Positions 7,906 through 15,734 are shown, counted from the stretch's first letter. The stretch is 35,680 bases of DNA from Effusibacillus lacus (GCF_002335525.1 NZ_BDUF01000109.1:194489-230168), one strand, 5' to 3'. Notes: generated from the sequence alone by a model not told the origin. Made by a program: numbers and translations.

Positions 7906-8347
7906 CCTCCATTTCACCACGGCAGTCCTCGCAATAACCGAGAAAACTGACACGATGGTCGATAATTTTGAATTTGTGTTCCCTCTCCACCTTTTCCTCA
8001 AGGGAGTCCAAAAGATCCTCAATTTCGAAGAACCGGTTGCAATTCAGGCAAATAAGGTGATGATGGTGATGCGGATGATCATCGGAGCGAAATTCGTAAC
8101 GGGCCATGCCGTCGCCGAAGTTCAGTTTCTCAATGATCTTCAAATCACTCAAAAGGTCCAATGTGCGGTAAACCGTAGCCAATCCGATGTCCGGCGCCTT
8201 TTGTTTGACCAACATGAAGATTTCTTCCGCACTGAGGTGGGCTTCTTCATTTTCCAGCAGCACTTTCAGGGTGGCTTCCCGCTGTGGGGTAAGCTTGAAC
8301 GACTTCGAATGCAGTTGCTCCTTTATCTGGTTTAATCGATCTAGCAT
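7889..8347 (-). CDS. fur: Ferric uptake regulator Fur
   Basis: This 152-residue protein is a dimeric iron-responsive repressor. The N-terminal winged helix covers about residues 1-85 (KLTPQREATLKVL; LSAEEIFMLVKQKAPDIGLATVYRTLDLL). The metal-sensing half has HPHHHHH (91-97), and the structural zinc is held by Cys100/Cys103 (CLNC) and Cys139/Cys142 (CEDC). The first 80 residues resemble Bacillus subtilis Fur more than PerR or Zur, and its place next to spoIIM and yqzK is that of the Bacillus gene. The ATG at 8347 follows GGGAGGGG. A near-perfect sigma-A promoter and a palindrome lie upstream. Sensing of Fe2+ is inferred from the family. Confidence 0.92.
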   Translation of the reverse strand: MLDRLNQIKEQLHSKSFKLTPQREATLKVLLENEEAHLSAEEIFMLVKQKAPDIGLATVYRTLDLLSDLKIIEKLNFGDGMARYEFRSDDHPHHHHHLICLNCNRFFEIEDLLDSLEEKVEREHKFKIIDHRVSFLGYCEDCRGEMEEKHSN

Positions 8348-8388
8348 TCGAAGACCCCTCCCGAAACTGGCTGCGTCAATAAGTTGCG

Positions 8389-8410
8389 TAAGGCTAACTT
8401 TCTAGCCTTA
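8389..8410. promoter_or_regulatory. Palindrome at the fur transcription start (candidate operator)
   Basis: TAAGGCTA-ACTTTC-TAGCCTTA is a perfect inverted repeat with eight-base arms. On the minus strand it begins directly at the end of the TATAAT of the fur promoter, so it covers the expected start site. It does not resemble a Fur or PerR box. It could be an operator or a 5' hairpin in the mRNA. Confidence 0.5.
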
Positions 8411-8439
8411 TTATATGAAAAAGCGTCGTGCGGTGTCAA
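8410..8439 (-). promoter_or_regulatory. Sigma-A promoter of fur
   Basis: On the minus strand TTGACA (8434-8439), an 18-base spacer and TATAAT (8410-8415) give perfect consensus hexamers. The -35 overlaps the last codons of the upstream RNHCP gene. The ATG of fur is about 60 bases downstream. Confidence 0.8.
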
Positions 8440-8777
8440 ACGCGGGGAGGGTTTTGCATCAGTTCCAGCAAACGGCTGAGGTTGTCCGGTTGATCGGTAT
8501 CCTCCAAGGCCACTTTATTTCGGGTCCGGTGTCCGCATTTTTGACATTGATGGACAATCATGTACCCTTTTTTGCTGTGGGATTCAATCGCAACCGGTTC
8601 CAGAATCCCTTTGCATTCGGAAGCCCGGTCACCGGGATTCACATCCAGATGCAGCGAGTAAAAGCATTCGGGACAGTGGTTCCTGCATCCCCCTGAGGCA
8701 AGCGGTCGGACTTCGGTTCCACACCGGATGCAGGTAAAAGATTCGTTTCGAACGGTAAACTTCGGTGTTTCGCTCAT
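8436..8777 (-). CDS. RNHCP domain-containing zinc-ribbon protein
   Basis: This 113-residue protein has a first zinc knuckle (FTCIRCGTEV), then the naming motif RNHCPECFYSLHLDVNPGDR, with Cys in the pattern CRNHCPEC, and a later HQCQKCGHRTRNKVA. This order, with GDR and ECKG between, is the RNHCP domain pattern. Several Cys pairs suggest two zinc sites. The molecular function of the family is not known to me; a nucleic-acid-binding role is only a guess from the zinc ribbons. ATG at 8777 is chosen; a GTG three codons earlier (8786) is in frame, and neither has a strong ribosome binding site. It lies 59 bases after spoIIM and directly before the fur promoter. Confidence 0.85.
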   Translation of the reverse strand: MSETPKFTVRNESFTCIRCGTEVRPLASGGCRNHCPECFYSLHLDVNPGDRASECKGILEPVAIESHSKKGYMIVHQCQKCGHRTRNKVALEDTDQPDNLSRLLELMQNPPRV

Positions 8778-8836
8778 AACAATCACCGTTTCTGATTATA
8801 CCTCCGCTGCCTCCAAAATTCCAACCGCTCCAACGC

Positions 8837-9466
8837 CTACAGATGGGGGGTAATCATTTTCATCAGTAACGGGCTGACATAGCCTTCGACAAAGGATGCA
8901 ACTATCATGAAAACTGCCAACACCAACACAAGTCCGGTGTAGGAAAGGAATTTCTGATATAGCGGGATGTTCTGGGTAAAGCGGGATCTGACCAGCATAA
9001 GGGAGAAGGCTGTGCCTGCAACCCCGGCTATGATCAGGCTGGGTACGATGATCAGGTTCTGCGGCAGTACGGCCAGAACGGCAAACATCAACCCTTTGCT
9101 GGCGAAGTTTTCAACCAGGAACCCAACCGTAAAACCGATGGTAAACCCTTTCAGAAAGATTAGGACTACAATCAAGGGCAGGCCGATAATGGAAAGACCC
9201 AGGATCCAGATAAGCCCCAGCATTTTCAGGTTGGTTGCGATCGAGTGCCAGGTCACATACGCCGAATCGGGCAGATGGTTATCATTCACCAGACCGAAAA
9301 AACCTCTTAAATAGGTAAACAGATCCGCTTTCTGTCCGTTCGCCAGAGCGTTTACCACAATCGCACCGAATAGGACTCCCACAATAAACAAAATGATCGT
9401 ATAGACAAACAGTTTGGCGTTTTCCTGCATATATCGGGCGGCAGCAAGTTTCATACTCCGAACCAT
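8837..9466 (-). CDS. spoIIM: Stage II sporulation protein M
   Basis: This 209-residue integral membrane protein belongs to the SpoIIM family, part of the DMP complex with SpoIID and SpoIIP that drives engulfment of the forespore. Hydrophobic segments lie at about residues 20-40 (LFVYTIILFIVGVLFGAIVV), 75-110 (GLIWILGLSIIGLPLIVVL), 115-160 and 180-200 (TGLVLVLAVFMIVASF). The conserved LPQNLIIVPSLIIAG segment is present. The ATG at 9466 follows AAGGAGG nine bases upstream; an in-frame start 21 codons earlier is less likely. It shows that the host forms spores. The family gene is under sigma-E in Bacillus, and a CATATAGT element upstream would fit a sigma-E -10, without a convincing -35. Confidence 0.92.
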   Translation of the reverse strand: MVRSMKLAAARYMQENAKLFVYTIILFIVGVLFGAIVVNALANGQKADLFTYLRGFFGLVNDNHLPDSAYVTWHSIATNLKMLGLIWILGLSIIGLPLIVVLIFLKGFTIGFTVGFLVENFASKGLMFAVLAVLPQNLIIVPSLIIAGVAGTAFSLMLVRSRFTQNIPLYQKFLSYTGLVLVLAVFMIVASFVEGYVSPLLMKMITPHL

Positions 9467-9479
9467 CAAGGGCAACCTC

Positions 9480-9516
9480 CTTGTCCTGCTATCCCTACGA
9501 CTATATGCAGGACAAG
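9480..9516 (-). promoter_or_regulatory. Ten-base inverted repeat at the spoIIM ribosome binding site
   Basis: CTTGTCCTGC (9480-9489) and GCAGGACAAG (9507-9516) are perfect inverted arms 17 bases apart. On the minus strand the downstream arm runs into AAGGAGG, the spoIIM ribosome binding site, sharing AAG. The loop holds CATATAGT (9500-9507), which resembles a sigma-E -10. It may be a DNA operator or, in longer transcripts, an mRNA hairpin. Confidence 0.45.
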
Positions 9517-9555
9517 CAGAAGTTAGCACCTGAATCTAGCAATCTGTTGATAGTC

Positions 9556-9579
9556 AAAAAAATGAGGCCCTCGGGCCTC
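9556..9579 (-). terminator. Terminator of serC
   Basis: On the minus strand GAGGCCC-GA-GGGCCTC (9564-9579) is followed by ATTTTTTT. It lies five bases after the serC stop codon and separates serC from spoIIM. Confidence 0.9.
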
Positions 9580-9584
9580 TGTAC

Positions 9585-10682
9585 TCAAGCATTCTCGGTT
9601 TGGAAACGGATCATGAAATCTCTCAACGCCTGGCACGCTTCACGCGGAACCGCGTTGTAGGCGGAAGCCCGGCAGCCGCCGACGGAACGGTGTCCATTCA
9701 GGCCGACAAAGCCTTCTTTTTTGGCATCTGCCAAAAATTTCTTTTCCAGCTCCTCCGATTGCAAGCGGAAGGTAATATTCATCAGCGATCGGCTGCCGGG
9801 TTCCGCATGACCACGATAGAAGCCGTTGCTGTTATCAATTGCGTCATAGATCAAGTTAGCTTTCTCCCGGTTGAGTCGTTCCAGTTCGCGGGTTCCTCCC
9901 ATTGTCTTGACCCATTTCAAAACTTCTCCAAGCATGTAAATTCCGAAGGTGGGCGGTGTATTGTAGAGGGAATTGTTCTTGACATGGGTGGCGTACCGCA
10001 GCATGGTCGGCAAATTCTTGGAAGCCCGTTCCAGCATGTCGGGTCGGAGAATCACCACGGTAACGCCGGAAGGTCCCAGATTCTTCTGGGCACCGGCATA
10101 GATCAAGGCAAATTTGGAGACATCCACCGGTTTGCACAAAATGTCACTGGACATGTCGGCAATCAAAGGCACATCGCCCGTATCGGGAAAATCGGTCCAT
10201 TGCGTACCGTAGATGGTATTGTTCGATGTAAGATGCAGATAGGCGGTACCCGCTTCGTACTTCAGTTCATCAAACTGTGGAATTCGGCGGTACGCTTCCT
10301 CTTTGGTACTGGCCGCTTCAAATACTTCTCCGATCAACTTCGCTTCTGCCAAAGCTTTTTCCGCCCAGGCCCCGGTCATCACATAGCCGGCCTTCTTGTC
10401 CGCCGGCAGGAAATTCATTGGCACCATGCTGAACTGCAAGCTGGCGCCGCCTTGCAGGAACAGCACATGATACTCCTCTGGAATTCCATACAATTCCTTC
10501 AAAAGCGAGATCGCCTCATTATGAACTTCTTCATAGAGCGCGCTTCGATGACTGAGTTCCATTACGGACATTCCGGAACCGCGAAAATCGACCAGTTCTT
10601 CCTGCGCCTTTTGCAGAACGGGCAGCGGAAGCGCGGAAGGACCCGCATTGAAATTGTAAGCTCGATGAACCTGCTTCAGCAC
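9585..10682 (-). CDS. serC: Phosphoserine aminotransferase
   Basis: This 365-residue PLP enzyme transfers the amino group of glutamate to 3-phosphohydroxypyruvate in serine synthesis. The start YNFNAGPSALPLPVL is typical of SerC, as are FLQGGASLQFSMVPMNFL (about 74-91) and HLTSNNTIYGTQW. The PLP lysine lies in YAGAQKNLGPSGVTVV, and the C-terminus has GLNGHRSVGGCRASAYNA. The GTG start at 10682 has AAGGAGAG upstream. The gene stands alone, with a terminator of its own; serA and serB are not in the window. A TATAAT box 54 bases upstream suggests its own promoter. Confidence 0.96.
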   Translation of the reverse strand: MLKQVHRAYNFNAGPSALPLPVLQKAQEELVDFRGSGMSVMELSHRSALYEEVHNEAISLLKELYGIPEEYHVLFLQGGASLQFSMVPMNFLPADKKAGYVMTGAWAEKALAEAKLIGEVFEAASTKEEAYRRIPQFDELKYEAGTAYLHLTSNNTIYGTQWTDFPDTGDVPLIADMSSDILCKPVDVSKFALIYAGAQKNLGPSGVTVVILRPDMLERASKNLPTMLRYATHVKNNSLYNTPPTFGIYMLGEVLKWVKTMGGTRELERLNREKANLIYDAIDNSNGFYRGHAEPGSRSLMNITFRLQSEELEKKFLADAKKEGFVGLNGHRSVGGCRASAYNAVPREACQALRDFMIRFQTENA

Positions 10683-10735
10683 TGGATTCTCTCTCCTTAT
10701 CTCCCGATTGATCTTTGTAAGGGATTTTGCGAAAA

Positions 10736-10741
10736 ATTATA
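10736..10741 (-). promoter_or_regulatory. Possible -10 box of serC
   Basis: TATAAT on the minus strand in GAGTTATAATTTTT, 54 bases before the serC GTG. The -35 region is poor, so this rests on the -10 alone. Confidence 0.35.
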
Positions 10742-10805
10742 ACTCATATGATAGCATAGAAGCTTTCCGCCATCTAGAAAAAAATGCACCAGACCGTACA
10801 AACTG

Positions 10806-11978
10806 TCACAATGTAACTTTTCCATACTTGCCGCCCCCACCGTCAACAAGTCTTAAAGTCCCGTTTCTCGCACTGACAATGTCTCTTGCGATTCGCTCTC
10901 CGACCACGTCTTTCAGTTCCGCTTCCCTTGCCTGATGCAGCACATTCATCTCTGTACCGAAAGCCTCCAGCAGCCTGTCCATGACCTTTCTGCCCACTCC
11001 CGGGATGAACTCCAAGGGAATCTGGTAATGGTAGGGGGGTCTGTGACCCGGATGCACAGGTTTGGTGCGATCGGCAATCGCATGGATCCTGTCAATCACC
11101 CCCGGCACGACCTTGCTCCCGCCGCACAAAGGACAGGTAAAAACAGGCGGGTCGGCCCGCACCACTTCATTGCATTCCAGACAATAGGTCCGATGGTATT
11201 TTCCCAAACGCGGGGCCAATCCATAATTGCCAATTACTCCATGCCCCTCAAGACGCAAAAGCGCGTTCTTCACATCACGAAAACCGGTCCCCGCAGCCTG
11301 GATCCTGTTGTACTCTCTTCCGATCTTGGCAAGCGAGTGGGCATCGGAGTTGGATACGTAAGTGAGATGGTCATGTTCGGAAAACAAGTCGGCCAATTCG
11401 CTGTCGGCTGACAACCCCAATTCAAGGGCGGTCACTTTCGCAAGATCCAGCATCTCACTGGCTCTGTCCACACAGTTGCCATAGACGCTCTTGTGCGGGG
11501 TGAAAGCGTGATTGACAATAAACATTCCTTTCAGTTCAGCCGTTTTGTCCTGTAATTCCAAAGCAGTACAGCGGGCACGCTGAGAGGACAACACCGGGTT
11601 TGTAACTCTTTCCGCCAGCCAGGAGGAGAATTCCCGCATGGAATCCACATCGGGCATCCAGATTCCAAAATGGGCCGCTCCCCCACGGGGTCCGCCGGTT
11701 TCAACTTCCGCTCCCAGCAGAACCGTGGTCTTGTCCTTATAATTCAAGCCTCCACCGGGAAGCGGAACCAGTTCCCCTCTCCGTACCAGATCCTGAATTT
11801 CGGTCAGGACAGGAGGCGAAGCGGCATCAATGATCCCTACAATGTCGATCCCTTTGCGTTCCGCAGCTTCCCTGACAATTTCAAAGAAACGCAGGTCGCG
11901 GGACGCGGTGATCTTGACCGCTTGCTCTCCCAGAGTGCGTCCGATATGAATATGCAGATCAAGAAAGTAAGAGTTCAT
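10806..11978 (-). CDS. Endonuclease Q family protein (PHP domain)
   Basis: This 390-residue protein matches the EndoQ/YqxK family, which cuts DNA 5' of deaminated bases such as uracil and hypoxanthine. The N-terminal PHP metal-binding domain begins SYFLDLHIHIGR and contains AEVETGG, FIVNHAFTPHKS and VSNSDAHSLAKIGRE, all carrying metal-binding His, Asp or Glu. A zinc ribbon follows (CLECNEVV and CPLCGGSKVV). The C-terminus has a helix-hairpin-helix (EFIPGVGRKVMDRLLEAFG) that suits DNA binding. The ATG at 11978 shares one base with the nudF stop (TGATG), indicating translational coupling. nudF and yqxK are also neighbours in Bacillus subtilis. Enzyme activity is inferred from the family. Confidence 0.9.
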   Translation of the reverse strand: MNSYFLDLHIHIGRTLGEQAVKITASRDLRFFEIVREAAERKGIDIVGIIDAASPPVLTEIQDLVRRGELVPLPGGGLNYKDKTTVLLGAEVETGGPRGGAAHFGIWMPDVDSMREFSSWLAERVTNPVLSSQRARCTALELQDKTAELKGMFIVNHAFTPHKSVYGNCVDRASEMLDLAKVTALELGLSADSELADLFSEHDHLTYVSNSDAHSLAKIGREYNRIQAAGTGFRDVKNALLRLEGHGVIGNYGLAPRLGKYHRTYCLECNEVVRADPPVFTCPLCGGSKVVPGVIDRIHAIADRTKPVHPGHRPPYHYQIPLEFIPGVGRKVMDRLLEAFGTEMNVLHQAREAELKDVVGERIARDIVSARNGTLRLVDGGGGKYGKVTL

Positions 11979-12532
11979 CACTTCTCTGCCTTTGCACGCT
12001 CCTTCATCCACCAATACAAAGCCACCATCGTCTTGGCATCGGCAATTTCGCCGGAAGCGAGCAGCCGCTCCGCTTCCGCCATGTCTGCTTCCATCAGGTC
12101 AAGGAACTCGTCCGCATCCAGTTCCTGTTGGCCCTTGGTCAACCCTTTGGCCAGATACAAGTGAATCTTCTCATCGGCAAAACCGGGGGAAGTATACATG
12201 GAATGCAAATGACGCCATTCTTTCGCCGTGTATCCTGTCTCCTCCAACAATTCGCGCTTGGCGCATTCGGCCGGGTCCTCTCCCGGTTCCAGTTTTCCGG
12301 CCGGGATTTCCACAAGTGTCCGGTCACAGGGCTTGCGAAACTGACGAACAAGAATCACCCGGTCCTTCTCTGTTAGGGCCAACACCGCAACGGCTCCCGG
12401 ATGATGCACGATTTCACGGGTTGCCTGTTTGCCGTTTGGCAAGGTCACTGTATCCACATACAGGGATATGATTTTTCCTTCAAAGATTTTCTCAGTTGAA
12501 ACGGTGGGTTCCGCCAGGTGTTTATGGTTCAT
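11978..12532 (-). CDS. nudF: ADP-ribose pyrophosphatase (Nudix)
   Basis: This 184-residue Nudix hydrolase cleaves ADP-ribose and related sugars to AMP and sugar phosphate. The Nudix box is complete in GKLEPGEDPAEC followed by AKRELLEETGYT. The family's ADP-ribose features are present: ILVRQFRKP, VEIPAGKLEPGE, and YTSPGFADEKIHLYLA after the box. The ATG at 12532 has GAGAGGAG upstream; the site lies in the loop of a small TTCGG/CCGAA hairpin. The gene overlaps endonuclease Q by one base. The 186 bases upstream, back to the DUF3866 gene, show no clear gene, terminator or strong promoter. Confidence 0.93.
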   Translation of the reverse strand: MNHKHLAEPTVSTEKIFEGKIISLYVDTVTLPNGKQATREIVHHPGAVAVLALTEKDRVILVRQFRKPCDRTLVEIPAGKLEPGEDPAECAKRELLEETGYTAKEWRHLHSMYTSPGFADEKIHLYLAKGLTKGQQELDADEFLDLMEADMAEAERLLASGEIADAKTMVALYWWMKERAKAEK

Positions 12533-12718
12533 GGTTTCGGCTCCTCTCCGAATGGGAATACTTGTCCCGTCTCTGAATACAGTAGTACCACATATCACTT
12601 GAAATGGACAGGGGAGAATCGAAATGAAATTGTATCTTTCGTTTGGCGGGAGCCAAGCAACCCTTCAACAGTACCTGAAAGCCCACTGCCCTTTGAATTC
12701 CGGGAAAAATCCCAAATC

Positions 12719-13906
12719 TCAAGAAACTCCCTCCTGGCGGCCTGTTTGAACAGACGCTGACAACCTCATTCCGTTCAGAAGTTCCATTGCCCACAAGGCC
12801 GTTGCACCGGCAGCAAGGAAGAACGATTCATCTTCCGCCAGACTCCTGCCCATGGTTGACAACCGCAGATCGTAATTAACAGCCGCTCTCTTGACAACAC
12901 TTCCATCACGAACCAAAACCTTGTGTTTGGTTTGAATGTGGGCTTCCTCCAGCTGCCCCATAACGATCTCCAAACGTTCCGGCTCCAGTTCGGGGACCGG
13001 AACATAAGCTCCGGTCAGGGCCACTTTGGCCAAAGAGGTGAGGGTATGGTGGCTGACTCCGTAATGACGAGAGCGCGAGTCGCTGAACGAGATTCTGGGA
13101 CAGGCAACGGCGGTTCCATTAAGGCTGGCGGCGGCATTGATGACCATTCCCTGTTCAATCCCGGTATGCCCGAATTTTGTACCGGTTCCCACAATGCCAG
13201 GTCCCATGGTGACAATTGCGAGATCCGCATCCAGAACATGCCTGGCTGCAAGCAAACCGGAATAAACATTGATCGCCTCCAGGTCTCCGCCATAGGCATG
13301 CCCCGTTGTTACCGTGCCACAGATCAACCCCTTGCTTTTCAATTCTTCGACAGTTCTGGAAAACCATAGCGGCAAAGCCGCCCCGTCCGTCATCACATAG
13401 GCTACCCTTGGCCTACGTACAGAACCGGCATTCTGTCCGAATCCCCCTTGTAATCCGCTTGTGGATGCTTCTGTTTCATTCTCTGCAAGAAAAGAAACGG
13501 TTGCTGCTATCGCCGGCATCATCGAATGCAATTCCGCGGCAACGACCGGCATTCCCTGAAGCGAATCCTGGTCTTTCAGACACTGGTGAGCGGGATGTTC
13601 CGGTTCCTCACAACTCAGGACACATACCTGTCCGGGGGTATACCGCAATTTCATAATGTGTCCCTTATTCCTGTCCAGTTCCGATACAGCCGCTTTCGGC
13701 AATACAAAATGATATCCGCCGGTGCCAAGCCCCAATCGAACTGCTGATGTATTCAGCAGTACACCCTCTCCCGGAACGACCGGAGCGGACAGCCTGGTGT
13801 ATTGGATTGCCCGCTCCGGTTTGTTATCAATCAGCACCTCGATTTCCCGTATTCCTTCCGCTTCCCTCAGTATCTTGGTCACAACGCCTGACTCAATCCG
13901 AATCAT
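12719..13906 (-). CDS. DUF3866 family protein
   Basis: This 395-residue protein fits the DUF3866 family, whose function is unknown to me. It starts IRIESGVVTKILREAEG, followed by a small beta-rich domain (to about residue 100, with NTSAVRLGLGTGGYHFVL). The larger second half contains PGQVCVLSCEEPEH, VAYVMTDGAALPLWFS, TVTTGHAYGGDLEAINVYS, MGPGIVGTGTKFGHTG and RISFSDSRSRHYGVSHHT. Conserved Gly, His and Ser/Asp clusters suggest a binding or catalytic site. There is no signal peptide and no clear transmembrane helix. The ATG at 13906 overlaps the stop of the M20 peptidase upstream by four bases (ATGA), so the two are translationally coupled, which suggests a joint role. Confidence 0.85.
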   Translation of the reverse strand: MIRIESGVVTKILREAEGIREIEVLIDNKPERAIQYTRLSAPVVPGEGVLLNTSAVRLGLGTGGYHFVLPKAAVSELDRNKGHIMKLRYTPGQVCVLSCEEPEHPAHQCLKDQDSLQGMPVVAAELHSMMPAIAATVSFLAENETEASTSGLQGGFGQNAGSVRRPRVAYVMTDGAALPLWFSRTVEELKSKGLICGTVTTGHAYGGDLEAINVYSGLLAARHVLDADLAIVTMGPGIVGTGTKFGHTGIEQGMVINAAASLNGTAVACPRISFSDSRSRHYGVSHHTLTSLAKVALTGAYVPVPELEPERLEIVMGQLEEAHIQTKHKVLVRDGSVVKRAAVNYDLRLSTMGRSLAEDESFFLAAGATALWAMELLNGMRLSASVQTGRQEGVS

Positions 13907-15087
13907 GCTTTGGCACCCGCACCGGCACGTTCTGCAACTGCCTCCATGATCCCAAGCACCAGCCGTGTGGCTTGCACCAGATCGGTCACCGTCACCGATT
14001 CTTCAGGAGTATGGTCATTGGAAGCACCGACTCCAAGATTGACGGAGGGAATTCCTTCTGCGTTGAAGATATTGGTGTCGCTCCCTCCGCCACGTGCGGC
14101 AAGCACCGGACTCATGCCGGCCTTGCGAACGCCCTCGAAGGCGATTTGGACCACCTCATCCTCTTCTGTCAGGTTGAATCCCGAATAGATCGGCTGTTCC
14201 TCCATCTCAAACCGGGCCCCGAATTTTTCGCATGCCATGGCAAATGCGGTCTGAATCTTGGCCAACTGCCACGCCAACTTATCCTGGTTGCGGCTGCGGA
14301 CTTCTCCCCACAACCCGACGTAATCGCAGACAATGTTGGTTTTATCTCCGCCTTTGATAACTCCAACGTTGACAGTGGTCTCCCCATCGATCCGCCCCAT
14401 TTGGATATTGGACAGCCCCAGGCCTGCAGCCGCCAACGCATTGATTCCATCTTCGGGGTTTACTCCGGCATGAGCCGCTTGGCCATAAATCTTAATGCAA
14501 AAATCAATCTCTGCCGGTGAGGAGCCAATTACCACATGCGGCGGTCCGCCGGAATCCATCACGAAACCATATTTTGCACGCAATTTCTTTTTGTCGAGCA
14601 ATCTTGCGCCGTTCAATCCGCTTTCTTCGGCAATTGTAAACACATACTCCAGGTCCCCGTGCGGCAATTGCTGTTCGTTTGCCAATTGGGCCGCTTCCAG
14701 CATGGCGGCGATTCCCGCCTTGTCGTCCGCACCCAGAATGGTTCTGCCGTCCGTTTTGATCACTCCGTTTTCGTTTTTCACAGTAACTCCTTTGTTGGAC
14801 ACAACGGTGTCCATATGTGCCGCAAACAGGATCGTGTCGGTCTGGAGACCGGTCCCCTTCTTCCTGGCGATCAGGTTGCCGGCGAAGCGAACCGTTTCTG
14901 CCCCTCTTATATCACCAAGCTTTTGCAGCAAATCTCTTCCGGAATCGTCTTCTTCCACATCAAACCCCAAGGCTTCCAGTTCCTTTCTCAGATAATCGGC
15001 CATCTCTCTCTCATGAGAGGAAGGCGAATCTATCTTCACCATTTGCACAAAGCGGTCCACAAGCCGCTTCTCGTTCACTTCGACCAT
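13903..15087 (-). CDS. M20 family peptidase, PepT-like (first paralogue)
   Basis: This 394-residue zinc aminopeptidase resembles tripeptidase T and Bacillus subtilis YqjE. Metal ligands are visible: His91 and Asp93 (AAHMDTV), Asp121 or Asp122 (GADDKAG), Glu154/Glu155 (IAEESG), Asp178 (VMDSG) and the late NDHTPEES His. The dimerisation domain holds GQAAHAGVNPEDGINAL. The ATG at 15087 has AGGAGGG upstream. It is coupled to DUF3866 by a four-base overlap. A second, diverged paralogue of 376 residues lies 0.8 kb away (15852-16982). Cleavage of short peptides is expected from the family; the exact substrate is unknown. Confidence 0.9.
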   Translation of the reverse strand: MVEVNEKRLVDRFVQMVKIDSPSSHEREMADYLRKELEALGFDVEEDDSGRDLLQKLGDIRGAETVRFAGNLIARKKGTGLQTDTILFAAHMDTVVSNKGVTVKNENGVIKTDGRTILGADDKAGIAAMLEAAQLANEQQLPHGDLEYVFTIAEESGLNGARLLDKKKLRAKYGFVMDSGGPPHVVIGSSPAEIDFCIKIYGQAAHAGVNPEDGINALAAAGLGLSNIQMGRIDGETTVNVGVIKGGDKTNIVCDYVGLWGEVRSRNQDKLAWQLAKIQTAFAMACEKFGARFEMEEQPIYSGFNLTEEDEVVQIAFEGVRKAGMSPVLAARGGGSDTNIFNAEGIPSVNLGVGASNDHTPEESVTVTDLVQATRLVLGIMEAVAERAGAGAKA

Positions 15088-15136
15088 TGCCTTGTCCCTC
15101 CTACAGGCAAACCTGGGAATAGTATGCACAAAATGA

Positions 15137-15166
15137 CAGAAGCTGAACCGGGCGGTTCAGCTTCTG
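15137..15166 (-). terminator. Hairpin between the RuvC-like gene and the M20 peptidase
   Basis: A perfect 13-base stem (15137-15149 with 15154-15166) closes over a four-base GGGC loop. It starts seven bases after the RuvC-like stop. On the minus strand it is followed by TCATTTTG, a weak T-run, so termination is likely but perhaps incomplete. Confidence 0.65.
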
Positions 15167-15172
15167 GACCAT

Positions 15173-15661
15173 TCATATGCTTTGTTGTTTCCGGATTACA
15201 TCGTAAAACCACATGGGATCCTCCAGATCCGCATGCCTCTTTTCCGCCTCTAACAGGAAAAAGTGAATCAGCAAAAGCGCGTCCAGTTCGTGCATGGACA
15301 GGACTCCCGGAATCCCGTACTCCTTTGCCACGTCCATACGGATTCGCTGTCCTTCCTCATCCCGGTTTCCAAGCAATCTGCCAAACAGGATCGCATGCAG
15401 CAGATGAGGAGATACGGTGTAGGGGACGTTCCTTCTCTCCTCCAGCCAACGAATGACTCTGCTTTCAACCGGATGCGCCTGCGTCCTTTCAATCAGGACG
15501 CGATCCGGAGGATTCAGACGAATCATTCTGTCCAGAATGAACTTTAATTCCTTCTCCCGAAAGAATCCCCGTTCCAGTACGGCAACCGGCTTGTTCCTCC
15601 CTTCCCAGCGAATGTACATCAAACCAGTCAAGTGTCCAGGATCCAGTGCGAGGATGTTCAC
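15173..15661 (-). CDS. RuvC-like (RNase H fold) protein, unknown role
   Basis: This 162-residue protein starts with NILALDPGHLTGLMYI, the classic first strand of RuvC-type nucleases, with Asp7. A second acidic strand is VLIERTQ (Glu58), and the last motif is HELDALLLI (His124, Asp127), matching the H-x2-D pair of Thermus RuvC and the D-x2-D pair of the Escherichia coli enzyme. This supports a metal-dependent nuclease or resolvase fold. The overall sequence is not that of cellular RuvC, and ruvA/ruvB are not adjacent. The start is GTG at 15661 with AGGGATG upstream. Divergently oriented to a 33-codon ORF. The target is unknown; a phage-derived or housekeeping role are both possible. Confidence 0.7.
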   Translation of the reverse strand: MNILALDPGHLTGLMYIRWEGRNKPVAVLERGFFREKELKFILDRMIRLNPPDRVLIERTQAHPVESRVIRWLEERRNVPYTVSPHLLHAILFGRLLGNRDEEGQRIRMDVAKEYGIPGVLSMHELDALLLIHFFLLEAEKRHADLEDPMWFYDVIRKQQSI

Positions 15662-15734
15662 GTTGCATCCCTACTTTTCATGGAATTTAGCGGTTCGGGT
15701 CATACTGAGTAAAGAGCTTGGAAAGGAGGCAATT

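Noticed and set aside
9600-10742. Long plus-strand open frame of 380 codons opposite serC
   Set aside because: It mirrors a certain gene, lacks a ribosome binding site and has no recognisable motif. The same holds for long plus-strand frames at 6640-7716, 19572-20939 and 23562-24947.
12533-12718. Possible small gene between DUF3866 and nudF
   Set aside because: The open frames here are tails of frames overlapping DUF3866 or nudF, and none has a ribosome binding site.
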